From: Ephydatia muelleri
Taxonomy: Eukaryota > Porifera > Demospongiae > Spongillida > Spongillidae
DNA: 64,000 nt
Assembly (NCBI GenBank): GCA_013339895.1
Contig: JABACO010000023.1
Span: 5,990,061-6,054,060 of the forward strand
Reading direction: 5' to 3'
Shown here: piece after piece, positions 29,077 to 42,700 of the stretch
How the letters are laid out: each line of letters begins with the position of its first letter
How positions within the stretch are numbered: position 1 is the first letter of the stretch
The notes under the pieces: model-generated
Databases searched by the model: none
What the model was told of the DNA's origin: nothing
The model's input: only the letters and a program-made list of their open reading frames with translations
Program-made: the position numbers and the translations under genes

Positions 29077-32000
29077 ATGGATCCTCTTGGAGCACAGCCC
29101 AGCATAATTGAAGCCAAAGATCTTCCACGGTGGGATGCTGATCAGAGCAGTTTCATCTCTCCTTTACGGATACCAGCCGATAGCACAGCTAGCCCGTATA
29201 GCACCTCGCCCTTTCCTTTTCGTCGTGATCTAAACCAAAAGATTGCTTTTTGGCAAGTATTCCCACCCTCCCCTCCTCCCTTCCCCTTCCCGCAAAGAGC
29301 ACTATCAATTTTATACCCTCACATAGGTCAATATTGTATGTGGAATGCGCGATGTGCATGCGCACAATGCTTGACATCGATGTTTATTCTTGCCGCCTAC
29401 AGGACTGGAGATGTTACTACTTTGACAATAGAGTCCATCGTGAATCCGACCAATGAGACACTAACTGACAAGAATCCCATAAGCAACCGTGTTTTCGAAG
29501 TTGCTGGACCTGAGCTAAAAGACGAATGTCAGAATCAGATTGGAAGTAAGTAATTAATTCGCTTGAATAGCTTCCTGGAAAATATCTCAGGTTCCCGTTG
29601 ATAAATCCTGTATTTGTTTACTGCTATTTGCAAATGCAGGATGAAATAACTGCAGTGTACGACCAGTCGTCCATCTGTAGCCACATTAAGATGCATTTTG
29701 AAATTATTCACAATGCAGGCAAACATTGTCTTTGGGTGTATCAATTTGCAAATAAGAGACCTTTCAAAACAGGTGTTCAGCTCTGCCTCATAACACTATG
29801 GTGGATGCTTGGGTGTAAGCTACATGTACTTATGGACTGCAGCAGGAATCCATACTAATTTCTTTGCTTGCATGCACTCTTGTCAGAAGTACAAGAGAAT
29901 GCAGATATAGTAATTGCTGCACCTCTTTAAATGAACTATAAGGTGTTTCCATAACATCCATACTGCATTTGCAATTTAAATTGTTTGGACGTAGATATTG
30001 ATTCAGCTGCATGTTTAGCTTGATATCTTTGATTTGCAGGCTGTCGTACAGGAGAGGCCAAAATCACAAGTGGTTATGGCTTGCCGGCAAGGTTAGGACA
30101 AATAAATGTATCCCATGCTTTTTTGCAAAATATATCCCTCACAATTGCATAGCATTTTATGCATGTGTGTGTATATAAGCTTACATGTGTGTTTTTTTGA
30201 TAGCTGTATCATCATTGCCAAAGGGTCAATGTATTCAATTCAGCCAAATATTTACTTTTATGTCTCATGATTCTACATACTTTGAGTAACAAATTTTTAC
30301 TGTGTTATAAATCCCAAAGTCTAACTAGCATTAACACCTACAAGATTTATATACATTGGAACAGTATGGTGCACACAATCACCTGGTGATACTTGCAGGA
30401 CAAGAAAGTAAGAGCAGCACTTGCATTGAAATGTATGGGTAATTAAAAATTTTACTCCACATAGGATAGTCCAATCTTGACGTATAAGAATAATTTGATA
30501 GAGGATCGTTCCAGTTCACAATAATTTAAACTTGAAAAACTACCCACAGAGTTTGATTATGCTAGACACTGTCTATGAAATGTTACACAAAATGAGTCAC
30601 TAGAAGTAATCACGAAACATATAACAACAAGCATTGTTTTCCCTTGCAGTCTTTAGTACAAAATCTTTACCAAGTTGGTGCACCATTTCTATATTACGAA
30701 ATTTTTTGTTTTTTATTCATTTCTGTAGCCCTGGTGGTGCAGTGCAAATACCTCACACTGTTCTGAATCCATTTATCGTTCTTAATTGGTGTCGGATGAT
30801 TTTCGAACGGCTTGTGCACAAATTATACAATATTGTTATTCTTGTTACAGATATGTAGATTTTGCAATTAAATGGTTTTTTGCACATGTTTCCTGTAGTT
30901 ATTGGATGCCACGTGTGTCATTTAACCTCATTGACTCCTCAACATTAATATTAGACTCATTAATTGCAGGCAGTGTAACATGTTTCATTAGCTTTTTGGC
31001 CAATCTGCTGAGCATCAATATTACAATTTCATCTTGTGGAATCCTTTGTTTTTATTTTTATTTATAAAAGTGGTGAAGAACTATTATTAGCGCTATTAAG
31101 TACCATTTGGTCCACTATTCAATATGTGCTATTATGCATGTACACATAGGATTTCAAAGCCAGTTGAACAACTAGTGTTCTGCCCTTTACTAATTATGCC
31201 AAGAATGACAGTATGTGGCTGTAGATGCATGAGTCTTGTATATTTTTGTATCAAGGGACTGCATGAAGTATTTACCTATGAACCTGTAGTTTGATACAAA
31301 CATTGAATTAGATTGTGCAATTAAAAATCATACTGGTATGAGTGCAAACATCTCTCTTGGTGGTATGTAGGTACGTCATTCATACTGTTGGACCTCGATA
31401 TAATCTGAAATATAAGAGTGCAGCAGAAAGTGCTCTCTTCAATTGCTACCGGAGCATAATGCATAATATGAAGTAAGTCATTTGTCTTCACCACATCTAA
31501 ACACATCTGTGTGTGGTGTGTATGTGCTTGCTTATTTTGTTTAAGTGTTCATATGTGTGAGTATGGTGCAAATACCACAAATTATAGTATTAATTTCTTC
31601 ATTGTAGAAGCCGTCATCTGATGTCGGTTGCAATAAATACTTTCAATTCTTGCAGACGAGGATACCCTGCTGATGAGGGTGCTCATATCGCTTTACGTAT
31701 GTTCATCAGTAAATGTTGCTATTCCTTAACACTATATATGCTTTTGTTAATCAAATGGTTAACACAAATGTTAACTGATGTAAAATACATGTGCATGTTA
31801 ATTTATAGAACTTGTTCAGAACATTTGGGAGAGCAGATCACATGCCATTGGAGGAGACCCTGTTTCACAAATGGTAATATGATTTTACAGGAACAATCAG
31901 GCGTTTTTTGGAGCACTATCCTGACGATGTAGAGCTTGTCGTATTTTTGACAGAATCTAGTCAAGTAAGCACTTCAGTGTTGTGCCAGTGAACCACTATG

Positions 32001-35000
32001 TGTATAATTTATGCACATTACACATATATGTAGCTGTTAACTGTTGTTGTTACCAATTTGCTATGGCAGAACCTGGGTGTCATGTGTTTGCAATGGTTTA
32101 TTTGTTACAGTACTGGGTCATTTCACATCAAGTCACTCATAAATTGGATACTGTGTTTTAGAAATAGCTCCAACGTCTTGAATTTGTTCACTATTAATAT
32201 TTAATTGAGTAAACTTTCTAACTTTGCTAAGCTACAATAAGACCAAATCTTTCGATTTTGTCCATTTTGGCTTATAACTCTGAACCAAATGTTCTTAAGA
32301 GATGAAAAACATCATTTTCACGATCTCTAATCATTTCTTCATAAGACTGTGCTTTTGATGTTATCCGGGTGAAATAAGTAGCTAGATCCTGCGAAATCGC
32401 GCATAGAATGTGGCCGTTTTTCTTGCCAAATCATGCCTGGTTTCAAGTGCAGTAATGTTAAAGCACAAGTTGCTACCTGATGTGATGAACTGGAGCTACT
32501 TGCTGCCATAGCAACACAGCCACATGCACAGCTTTATTCATGGACCAGAACTGCGACACAAATGATCTTGTTGCATCCATTAACTACATCCTCTAGAAGA
32601 CATTATTAGTCATACAAATTCGCACATTATTGTTGGTACCAAGTATTAGTTAACTTTTATTTTGAACTGTAAGTGCATCTTTTAAACCACATATGGTAAT
32701 TTAATCTCTTGCAGTCATAGCCCATGCTGTTGCAATTTTTGTAGCACAGTGTGCATATTATAAAGAAGAACAAAGAGGGGAAGTTGAGAAACACAGTATC
32801 TGATTTTTGAGCAACTAACTGACCCCTCACAATTTTTGCTAAATGCCCTCAGGCAAGAGGGGAGAAGAATGCAAGCACTTTAATTATTGATGTGTCCTCA
32901 GAGAAAAAGTTGGATGTGTAATCAGGAATTTTACTCGTAGAGGTGTTTTGTTGGTGGGGCAGAGCTGCCAAGATAGCCAAGAGGCTGGATACAATCATGG
33001 TGCTCATCCTCTGAGGTGCTTTCCTCCCTTTGCAGTGGCTAGGCCTCGTATTAATGCAGCAAAATGCCAGAGCTCTAGCTTCAGATTGTTCATATAGCTT
33101 CTTCTACTCAATAATAAGTTATATTAGCTGTGCATGTGTATCATTGTTTAATAAGTATATTTGCAAATATCATACATGCACATAAATTTTAATTCCAGGA
33201 TGTTTATTACAGTATATTGCCTCTCTACTTTCCACGAACAAAAGAAGAGGAAGAACTAGCCGTCAAACTGCTCCCTGCTGACATTGGTATGTGCACGAAG
33301 CGATCAGCATGAGGTGTCACTGTAGAGTATATACAGTGCACATCAGAATTCCACACAGAAGGAAAATTCAGAATTAGTTTTTTATTTCTTCGATATTAAT
33401 ACCTCATTCGCATAGAGAATTTTTAAATGAGAAATGCAAGAATTGAGCATTCGTGGTAATACTTAACTCTTCATAATCTAGTGCCAAAATACCACTATTT
33501 CAGCACGTATCATTATTAATGTATTTTTTACACAAATGCAACAATAACCAAACACAAGTCACAAAACAACATACAAACTCAAATGTGTTCCTGATGATGG
33601 CAGGAAAGTCGGCACAAAATAGCCCTCACATTTGCCCTAACTAAATGGAGATTGAGCCGGCCATACAGTTCAGACAGAACCATAGATTTGGGCCTGGATG
33701 AAGACGTGGCTAGGCGAGAGGCTAACATGGAAAACGCCTCCAAAGCGCTCCCCCATGCTCCGTATGATTCCACTACCATAGGGATACAGACCCATCCAAG
33801 ATCACTACACTACGATTAATAACTCCACAACAAATTATTCAATTAATGATAGGAAGTCATTGAAGCAATGCTTTAAGTAATGTATCATATTAATGACATG
33901 AATGCTGTTGGAAGGTTTGAATGGTATGATTTTGTTTATTAATTATTTTAATCAACTTAATGAATTATTACTGCCAAAAAAACAGCAACCACCTCAGTGA
34001 CATGACATTGTTTATGTAGTATAGGATAGCATGATAATTATAATTATAATTCTGGATTATAATTCTGGATTGTAAGACTGCATATTGATATTGCCTAGAA
34101 GGCAATAATAACTTCAAGAGCTACAGTATTCTATAGGTCTTAAAGATTCATCTTTAAGACCTTTAGAATACTGTAGCTCTTGAAGTTATTATTCTTCTTC
34201 TGCATGATTAATTGCACTCTCAATATAGCTAAGCTACCTTTGCCTCAAAAGAATAGATAAAACTGGATATACAAAGTAAGCTTTATCTCGCTATTTGTGT
34301 GCTCATATTGTACCAAAACAAAACGAAACAAAACAAAAAACAGACCATTTACTATGGCTTTGTACGATCACAGGATTTGAATTGTTTCAACAAATTGACT
34401 TTTTTTCCAAGTGGGAAGTATTCCTGTGTCATCTGTAATCCCTTCGTAATATCTCTGAATAAAACAGTTCTTCTGAAATATTATATTTTCTGAAAAGGGG
34501 AGGAAATTAGCTGATATATATTTATTACTCAAAAGCTGTGTCTTTTTTTGGGTTGTATACAGGTTATTTATATTTTTATCCTTAACACATCAAGGTGTAC
34601 TTCATTTCCTTGTCTATGGGTTGGAAAAGTGGGACTCTGATTGTGATGTACTTTCAATTTTTCTTCTTCATAGGTGATGAGTTTGGTGAGCCAATTATTG
34701 CCGAGAGAATGATACGCATAGCAGACAATCCCATGTCAAAAGGTACCAATGGCTCTCATGCTGGATATTGCATTCACCACCTAGAGTCTCTGTTAATTAC
34801 TGCTATTATTGTTCGTTTGGGCATGAGAATGACAAAGTAACATTAGGAATTTGAGAATTTGTTATTTTTATATTTTTTATTTAGTTACATACATAATATT
34901 TGAAATCGTTTCCGCGAAAAGGGACCTTCCAGTACTCGCAATAGAAATTAACACTTGCATTTACAGAGACTTGCAACTCCATGATGGATACTCCGATTCT

Positions 35001-38000
35001 CAGTGCGTAAGAAGCAGGACATTTCAGACTTCTAGAATATAAAAAAATTTGAAATCTTCATGCATTAGGTCCCTTTTGTGGAAACGATCCTAATAAACTT
35101 CGGGTTATATGTGAACATAACAAGTTCAGTTGCCATTTTATCAGCCATACAATGCACACACACAAACTACATAAACTATTTTAAAACACACACAATTCTA
35201 ATAATAATATTATTATAATGAAAAAAATACGATTACAATGCTTAAGGTAGACGTGAGGAACGATGGTCTCCAGGCAAGCAGTCCTTGATGATTGTGCTGC
35301 ATTTTCCCTGAGTTGCTACATGTACCTTGGGTGTCTTAGTGCCATGGCACTCTCTTGGCCAGATTGCTGTTTGCATTAGTCATCCAGAAGTTGGTATCCA
35401 GCCTGGACGCAGATGATGAGTGTGCAGAAATCCTTCTTCAAGCTTGATACCTTGATGATGGAGCCTTGGCGGGCACCTGCCCAGCTGTACTGCGTGCCTT
35501 GTATCTGGTTGAGGAGTTAGGCCCTGCACTGGGCCTACATGTGAACCTGGCCAAGTGTGAGCTATTCAGCAGGAGGGGCAACACATCATTTCCACCTGAA
35601 GTGAGGTTCGCTCTACTGTCCAACCTGGACATCCTTGTGGGGATTACCTACACAGTTCCAATTTTATCGCTGGGAAGTGTGCTAAGTCCACTGTCTGGTC
35701 TAGTGGATGTTGCTGCAGTTGATCTCCAGGTAGCAGTTACCCTGTTGCGCATGTGTTGTAGCTTCTGCAGCATTGATGGTCCACATAGCACAGGTCACCC
35801 CACCTAGCCTGGCCTCAGAACTCCGAGTTCTTTTGATAAAGATGTCAAGCAGTGCTTTGAATGTGCTCAGCCATCAATGTTACTGATGACACGTGGAGCC
35901 AAGCACAGCTTGGACCAAAATTTGGTAGTTGAGTCTTTGCTCTCTCTCTCTCTCTTCATGTTGCTGCTGCTTTCATTGCCTCCCTGTCATTCTCAGGTGT
36001 GGGCAGTGCTGATAACATCCACCTACAGCAGGCCGTGGCAGTGTTCAACACCCAGGTCTCCCTCTCCAATGCCATCTCGGTCAATTCTGTTCAGGACTCC
36101 CCCATTCCCCAGAAGGTCTTGTCAGGACTGATCCAAGCACAACATTTCAACATCTTGTTGTGTGGAGTCTTCCCTCCCCTGCCAACAGAGCTCACCTCCT
36201 GTCAGTGGCAGCTCCCCATACTTCCTCTTGATTATTGGTAGTCCCTTCCCCTGGTTTGGGCTTGCACCTGGAGTTGAATGAATACCAGATGGCCATTAGG
36301 TGGTGGCAGGGGTTGGATACTTCTGGTCGGTCCTTGTGCCCATTCTGTCCTGATACTGCTCTTGATCCTCTTGGTCACCATGCTGTGATGCAGGCATGGG
36401 CGAGATGTGGTCATACGCCATGATCGTCTAAGGGATGAGGTATTTGACCTCTGTCGTCATGCCTACCTCCTACAGTGTAAGTGTGAGTGTGGAGAGAGGC
36501 CATGGTCTCAACAGAGGCCTTGCCCACACCAGGCTCGCTGACAACTTTATCGCTGGTTAGGACAGAGGCAACCTGCAGCGTTAGACCTGACCATCACTTC
36601 ACCACTGTGCTGTGCCATCTTGAGCAAATCGTGTCCCCAGGCTGGTGCGGCAACCCTTGCAGCTGAGGCATTTATGAGCACATAGTCATGGTATGGCTTC
36701 GTACTTAGCTTGCGCTGCGATAATTAGTGTTGACTACCAGTGTTTCCAATCCCCCTGTATATTATCTCTCATAACAGTAGACAAGGATGTAACTAGTATG
36801 CGCTCGAGACTAGCCGCCATTTTGGCTTGTGTTTTAACAAGTGTACATGTATCTCTGTAAACATGAATGCTGTTGCGTTCTTATTTTCAAAATCATGTAG
36901 GAGTACCATTTATTTCTTGAAGTGGTGAAAAGGGTGTTTACAGTTACTGACGGAGGAAAAACTAGTGCGCACGTTTAAAAATGAGCCATTATATTTTGAT
37001 GGGAAGGGTACTTTATATAACTTGTCAGGTGTCATTTTCTCGTGACATATAAATAAATAATTGTTTTGAAATTATTACCACCGGCAGTGCATTTGTGAAC
37101 TGATGATATGCACTGTAAGTGTAATTGAGGCCTGCACACACTTTGTACCTTTAGCTGATGAATCATTAGACACAGGTGTGAGCTCTGTGAGCAAAGAACC
37201 AGCTGTGGTTGAGAGGGAGAAGGAGGAGGAGGAGGAGGAGGAAAACATTAACCAGGTCAGATAGTGTTTTGCGCTTGTGCCTTTAGATGTTTTTGTTGAA
37301 AGGCCTTAGCCATGTCTAAATGAATATTTTTCTATACAATTTTGTATTATTATAGTAAAGCCAATTCACAATGTCGCGGCTCTTGGAAAATGAGTTCTCA
37401 TATGTAACCAAGTTTGTATCTGAACAATACATTTCGCTTACTGTATACATAACTGATAATTTAATACAACTCAGTATCCTTTCGTATACATGTAAATGCA
37501 GACTTCATGTTGCCTAAGAGGTGGACATGTGTTGTCCTACTGTGAATGCACAACTAGGCACAGTTATCATTGGCGTGGTAGTGCCAACCTCAGTAAGATA
37601 TTCATGTACTTGATCAATAAACAACAAAGATGGAATAAGATGGCTGTCACGCATAGAGCTGCTTGAAATGTTCCCTAGATACGTACTGTTTTTGTAATGG
37701 TTCAATAAAATGTCAGAGTATAGCGTTACACATTACTTGTCAAGGAAAAAAAAAAGACAAAAATGCATATATTTGTTCGCATATAGAATGGTAACTAAAA
37801 TACATTCTTGCAGTTTATTATCATATGAGCCATACTAATGTTTCCTGAGTAAATAATGTTTACCAGGAAAAAAAGAAATGCATTTTTGCTTTGCAATAAA
37901 CAAATATGTAGTATTTTTTTAAAACGAATTCTGAGACATAGGTGCCAAAACATGGTCTAATCTAAGAGCATGAAAGTAGGAACATATGTATTGCATGTAA

Positions 38001-39683
38001 TTTCTTTCACATGAAAGTTCAAGGTCCAGCTAGGCATCCAAAGTGATCTTATATCTACATGTATTGAGTTTAGTGTGTGGAGATTACCATTAATATAAAG
38101 AGATGAAATTAAGTTAATGCAGTGCCATGTACACGTAGATATGGGATATCCTACTATTACTTTGTCAGTGCTGTATGTTGCTATAGCATGTCGTGTGACT
38201 CAAATTTACACTTAACACTGGTTCCTTGAAAATCGAGTACTTTTTTTACACCTATTTTGTCGTACTCAGATTTTGGAAAATTATATGTTTTTCAAAAATA
38301 GATATTTTCTGTACAGTTCACCTCTCTACACAATGTTTGATGCTCAGTTATAATTCAGGAGTGTAAGAGCATCCCAAAATAAAGTACACTTCTAGTGTGT
38401 ATTCTTGGCTCAAAAAAGGTATATCTATTCTCATTTCGATCAAACAGATGGAGTTTGTACAAATTCTGGCATTTTGTGACTAATTTTTCAAAAGTTGAGT
38501 TCGACAGTAAAAGTACTCCATTTTCATGGAACTGGCGTTAAAGAATCTATGCAACTAATTAGTTTAATTAGAACACCAAACTGCTGTAAATGGGTGTTAT
38601 ATTTAGTATGTACATTAAAATCGATGAAATTAACAAATGCATTATAGTATTTTTATTACGATAGTTTGAATATGCAATCATATATTTGTAACTTCATCGA
38701 CTTTAATGCAATCTGTTTATAGTTAGTCTATAATCTTGTTTAAGTTTATTTGCAGTTATTATCATGAAATCACATTGGTACTTTCAGATTGGTGCTCATC
38801 CTTTTGCAATGATGTCACCAGACCATGATGAGGAAAGGAAGGAGCAGGTTAGCAAAACAAGGCCATCTGATGAAGAACTAGCCAGAAGGTAATCCTGTAC
38901 ACAGATTGTATAAGAATATTGTTTTCTTTCTGTATGTCAGCAATACTGTAGTACAAACCAATTCAACCAGCAAATGGACAGCACCTTCTCAGATATTGGT
39001 GCAACTTCCCATTTGGTTGTCTTCATATGTGAAGATATTTGACCATTTATTACTTTAATAACCTTACTGGTTTAGGAGATCATTGCATTGGAAAAATATT
39101 AGGTCTTGTCTCCACTGTTGGATACGGACCAGTAACTGGACCCTTATTTTAGCATGGCAGTTTAGCACAAATATGTGAGTTAAGCAATGTATCGAGTGAT
39201 AAAACCATACCAATCTACGTTAATGTACACCACGATATGGACCCGTGAATCATAGCACTCCATTTAGAGTCATTGGCTCACAAAATTTTTTTTGCCTGGC
39301 AAGTGATTTATAAATTTGTACGAGAGTGTTGACTCTATTGAATGTTCGCAACCTATTGAATTTTGCAACCTATGTTACTAGACAGATTTTCTGTGAGACG
39401 TTTCAAGGCACTGTTTTATTCATTTTTCTAACATGATGGAGCGTTGTCTCATTTATAAAGTCTATACTTAACTATATAGTAAGTAATGTAACATATATGA
39501 TGGTCATCAGATGTTTTTTAAATCAGAAATCAAATCCATGCCATGAGTAGTCGTAGCAAGTTTTCTAGTCTTTGTGCTTTCTCTTTCTGGTTCTAATCTC
39601 ATGTCTGCCCATGGCATTTAGAGGCACTTCTGTCTCTACACTATATAGCCATATACGTTCTGTACAGCTTATTGAAGTGTGGC

Positions 39684-39739
<56 letters not shown>

Positions 39740-42700
39740 TTTTTCATTCACGTACAGTACATGTATGCAAAGCATGTGACTTCAATTTATTCATGTTTAA
39801 ACTGTTGCACATAACTGCTTTGTGATTTTTTTTCTAGTGTTGAAATAAAAGTGGATCAAGATAGTTGGGAAGTAACATAATACGCATTTGGGTAAAATCA
39901 TGTCAGGTCAATAAAAAAATGGTGACATCCAGGGTTTCATCGAGGGGGGGCATTTGCCCCCCCTTGCCATTATATTGCCCCCCCTTGGTATTTATGGAGT
40001 GATATTTAATGAATGCATTGTAACTACACAAGTGATGAATACAACGTTACTTATACAGCAATCCTTCTACCTTTTCTATTCCATATGTCAATTATTGCAT
40101 CAAGATCATCCTCTGAAAGTATATCTAGAGACTCTATTGCTATTTTCATTAAATTAGACAGGCTTGAATCAATTAGACAGTTTCTTAGACGAGTTTTAAT
40201 CAACTTCATTTGGGAAACGCTTCTTTCCACAGATGCAGTTGAGACTGGAAGAGTTAGGCTGATGGTAGCAAGTGTACTTAAATTTGGAAAAAAAACTTTG
40301 TTTTGCGTACCCCGCAATGTACAAATGTGCTTCGTAGTGCATACCTAGTTGGGCGTAGCCCAACCATAGCGTTTGGTGCCAAACAAACACGAAGGTCTGG
40401 CTACGCCCAACTAGGGCTAAGATAGATAGTTGTCATGATAGATACACCCGTAATTATAATCACAAGTATACTAATTGTCTATGTTTAGTGAATTCATTAA
40501 ATCTATGGACAGGTATACAAAAGAATTCTAACATGTTTATGAGACACACAGTGGTGCTACCCAAGAATATTAAAACAGCATTAGAATCATCTGCATGTTG
40601 TTACACATATACATGTACATTTACAAGAGATAAGTAACATCTACTGTACTAATACCAGTCTGTAATTTGATTTGCCCTATAATCGCCCCCTCTAAAAAGT
40701 ATAAACTCTACTTTTGCCCCCCCTTGAGGTTTTTTCTTGATGAAACCCTGACATCCTTTACAAACTTTGCCCACTGGATGAAGTCATTGTCTGATACATA
40801 TTACTTTGATACTTCATCCAAAGATCAAACCACTTTTGAATTGTGTGGGTTCAAAGTTTTGACCCTTTATAACAACATTGGGGGTGGTTCTCTTTATAAC
40901 TCAAGTTGACCTTCTTACAGTAAGAAATTGATAAATGCACTGAAAGATATGGTAACGCACAACGTCACATAATCATTGAACAATTAGTTATTAATTGAGG
41001 GTTTATTGCAAAAAAGAGTCATGTTTAAGTTTTAATTGCCAAAATGTATATTAAACGAAATTGCAATGAATTGTTCCTGTATGATTGTACGGTAACATTT
41101 GTGTTCGACTTCTAATCTGTTTCATACATACTACAATAAATATTCTCAAAACCAAGAAATTAATTTCATAGTTTGCATAGCTAACCCCACATAGACGAGT
41201 CTGGCTGTATAATCGAACATTGTGTGAGTATTACAAGCACTGAACGACAGCACACTAATACACACGATTGTCAAATGCATTCCCATTAGCACCTTGCGCA
41301 TGACTTGTTTAAGTGGGCACATGTTGAAATGGCTAATTGCTGTCGCATTGCGCTAAACAACAGTTGTAACAATGAATCCAAAGAAAAGAACCTGCTGCAC
41401 CTTAGAACAGGACTTCTGTATGCAACACACACAGAACATAAGTTGTATGTCTCTAATCAAAGGAAATGCTGTGATCCCTTCAGTAGTCATATGAAGCCAG
41501 TAAGGTATTATGCACCTATCAATGTCAAACCCACCCACCCCAGTACGAAGATATTAGGGTATTTGATGCAGAATATTCTTTTTAGAACCTGGAAATTTTG
41601 AATACATTCGGGTATTTGACGTGGGAATAAATACAATTCAAATTGCCAGCAGTGTCAGGCAGTTTGAACTACTACAAATTAGAATCCTTGATATCTCCCT
41701 GGGGGGGGGGGGAGTGTATCTACGCAACAATTAGAAGTCCAACATATATTAATTGTACAATCATCCAGGAACACATTTGTTGCAATCTTGTTTAATTCTT
41801 GGGCAATTAAAACATAAACATGATAACCTTCATTTGCAATAAGCCCTCAATTAATTACTAATTGTTCAATGATTATGCGAAATTGGGTAGTGGGTTACTA
41901 ATATCCTAAAATGCATTTATTGGTTTCTACATTTATTTTGTTGTAGAGAGAAATGCCCTAATGCTTATACAAAGGGTCAAAACTATGAACCCACACAATT
42001 CAACAGTGGCTTGATCTTTGGACAATGATGTCCCCCTTTTTTATTGACCTGACATGATTTTACCGATTCCACATTCATCAGGACACCAAGAATACCGTCG
42101 ATGTAGATATGGTTTTAATTTAAAACTTCATGTCCTGTTCAAACCAGCTGCGAGGAGATATGCATTGTTGAATAATTAATCACTTTACTGTAAGATCAAC
42201 TTTGCAGTGTCTTATCTTGGTTTCCACATCAAAACGAAGATCTCAAGATGTAAATTCAAGATATGGTATGCATTTTGTTGGGCACAATATTGAACTTACA
42301 TTTGGTTTAGATAACCCCTGAGAACATCGAATGGTTTCCTCAGCAATCAAAACTTTACCTTTTAAATGAACTCAAAATGGCTGCCTCACATAAAACCACT
42401 TGAGGTTCTCAGGGGTTATCTATAATCAACAATTTTATTTTGCACACACACGAAGTTTAATAATGTGTCCACTGTGGTTCAACCTTCTTATACAGTAATT
42501 GTGAAATCAGTTTTTATAAACCAATTTTTGCTTAACCCTTTTAGTTCCCAACAAAATACATACCATATCTTTGTGAGATCGTCATTTTGATGTCAAACAT
42601 GCGACTGTACTTTAAGTGGAAACTAAGATATGACACAGCAAAGTTGAACTTATCAGTAAACTGATTAATTAATCAGCATCAGCAATGCATATCTCCTAAA

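Larger units (their letters stand above)
39892..42063. mobile_element. Foldback element with nested hAT
   Basis: The left end GGTAAAATCATGTCAGGTCA and the right end TGACCTGACATGATTTTACC are exact complements. Further arm segments also pair: GTGTGGGTTCAAAGTTTTGA with TCAAAACTATGAACCCACAC, and the 40975-41090 region (TAATCATTGAACAATTAGTT) with 41755-41880. The left arm is split by an 818-bp hAT-like element (39931-40748), so the original arms were about 350-400 bp around a central region of about 650 bp. No intact transposase is encoded. Confidence 0.8.
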
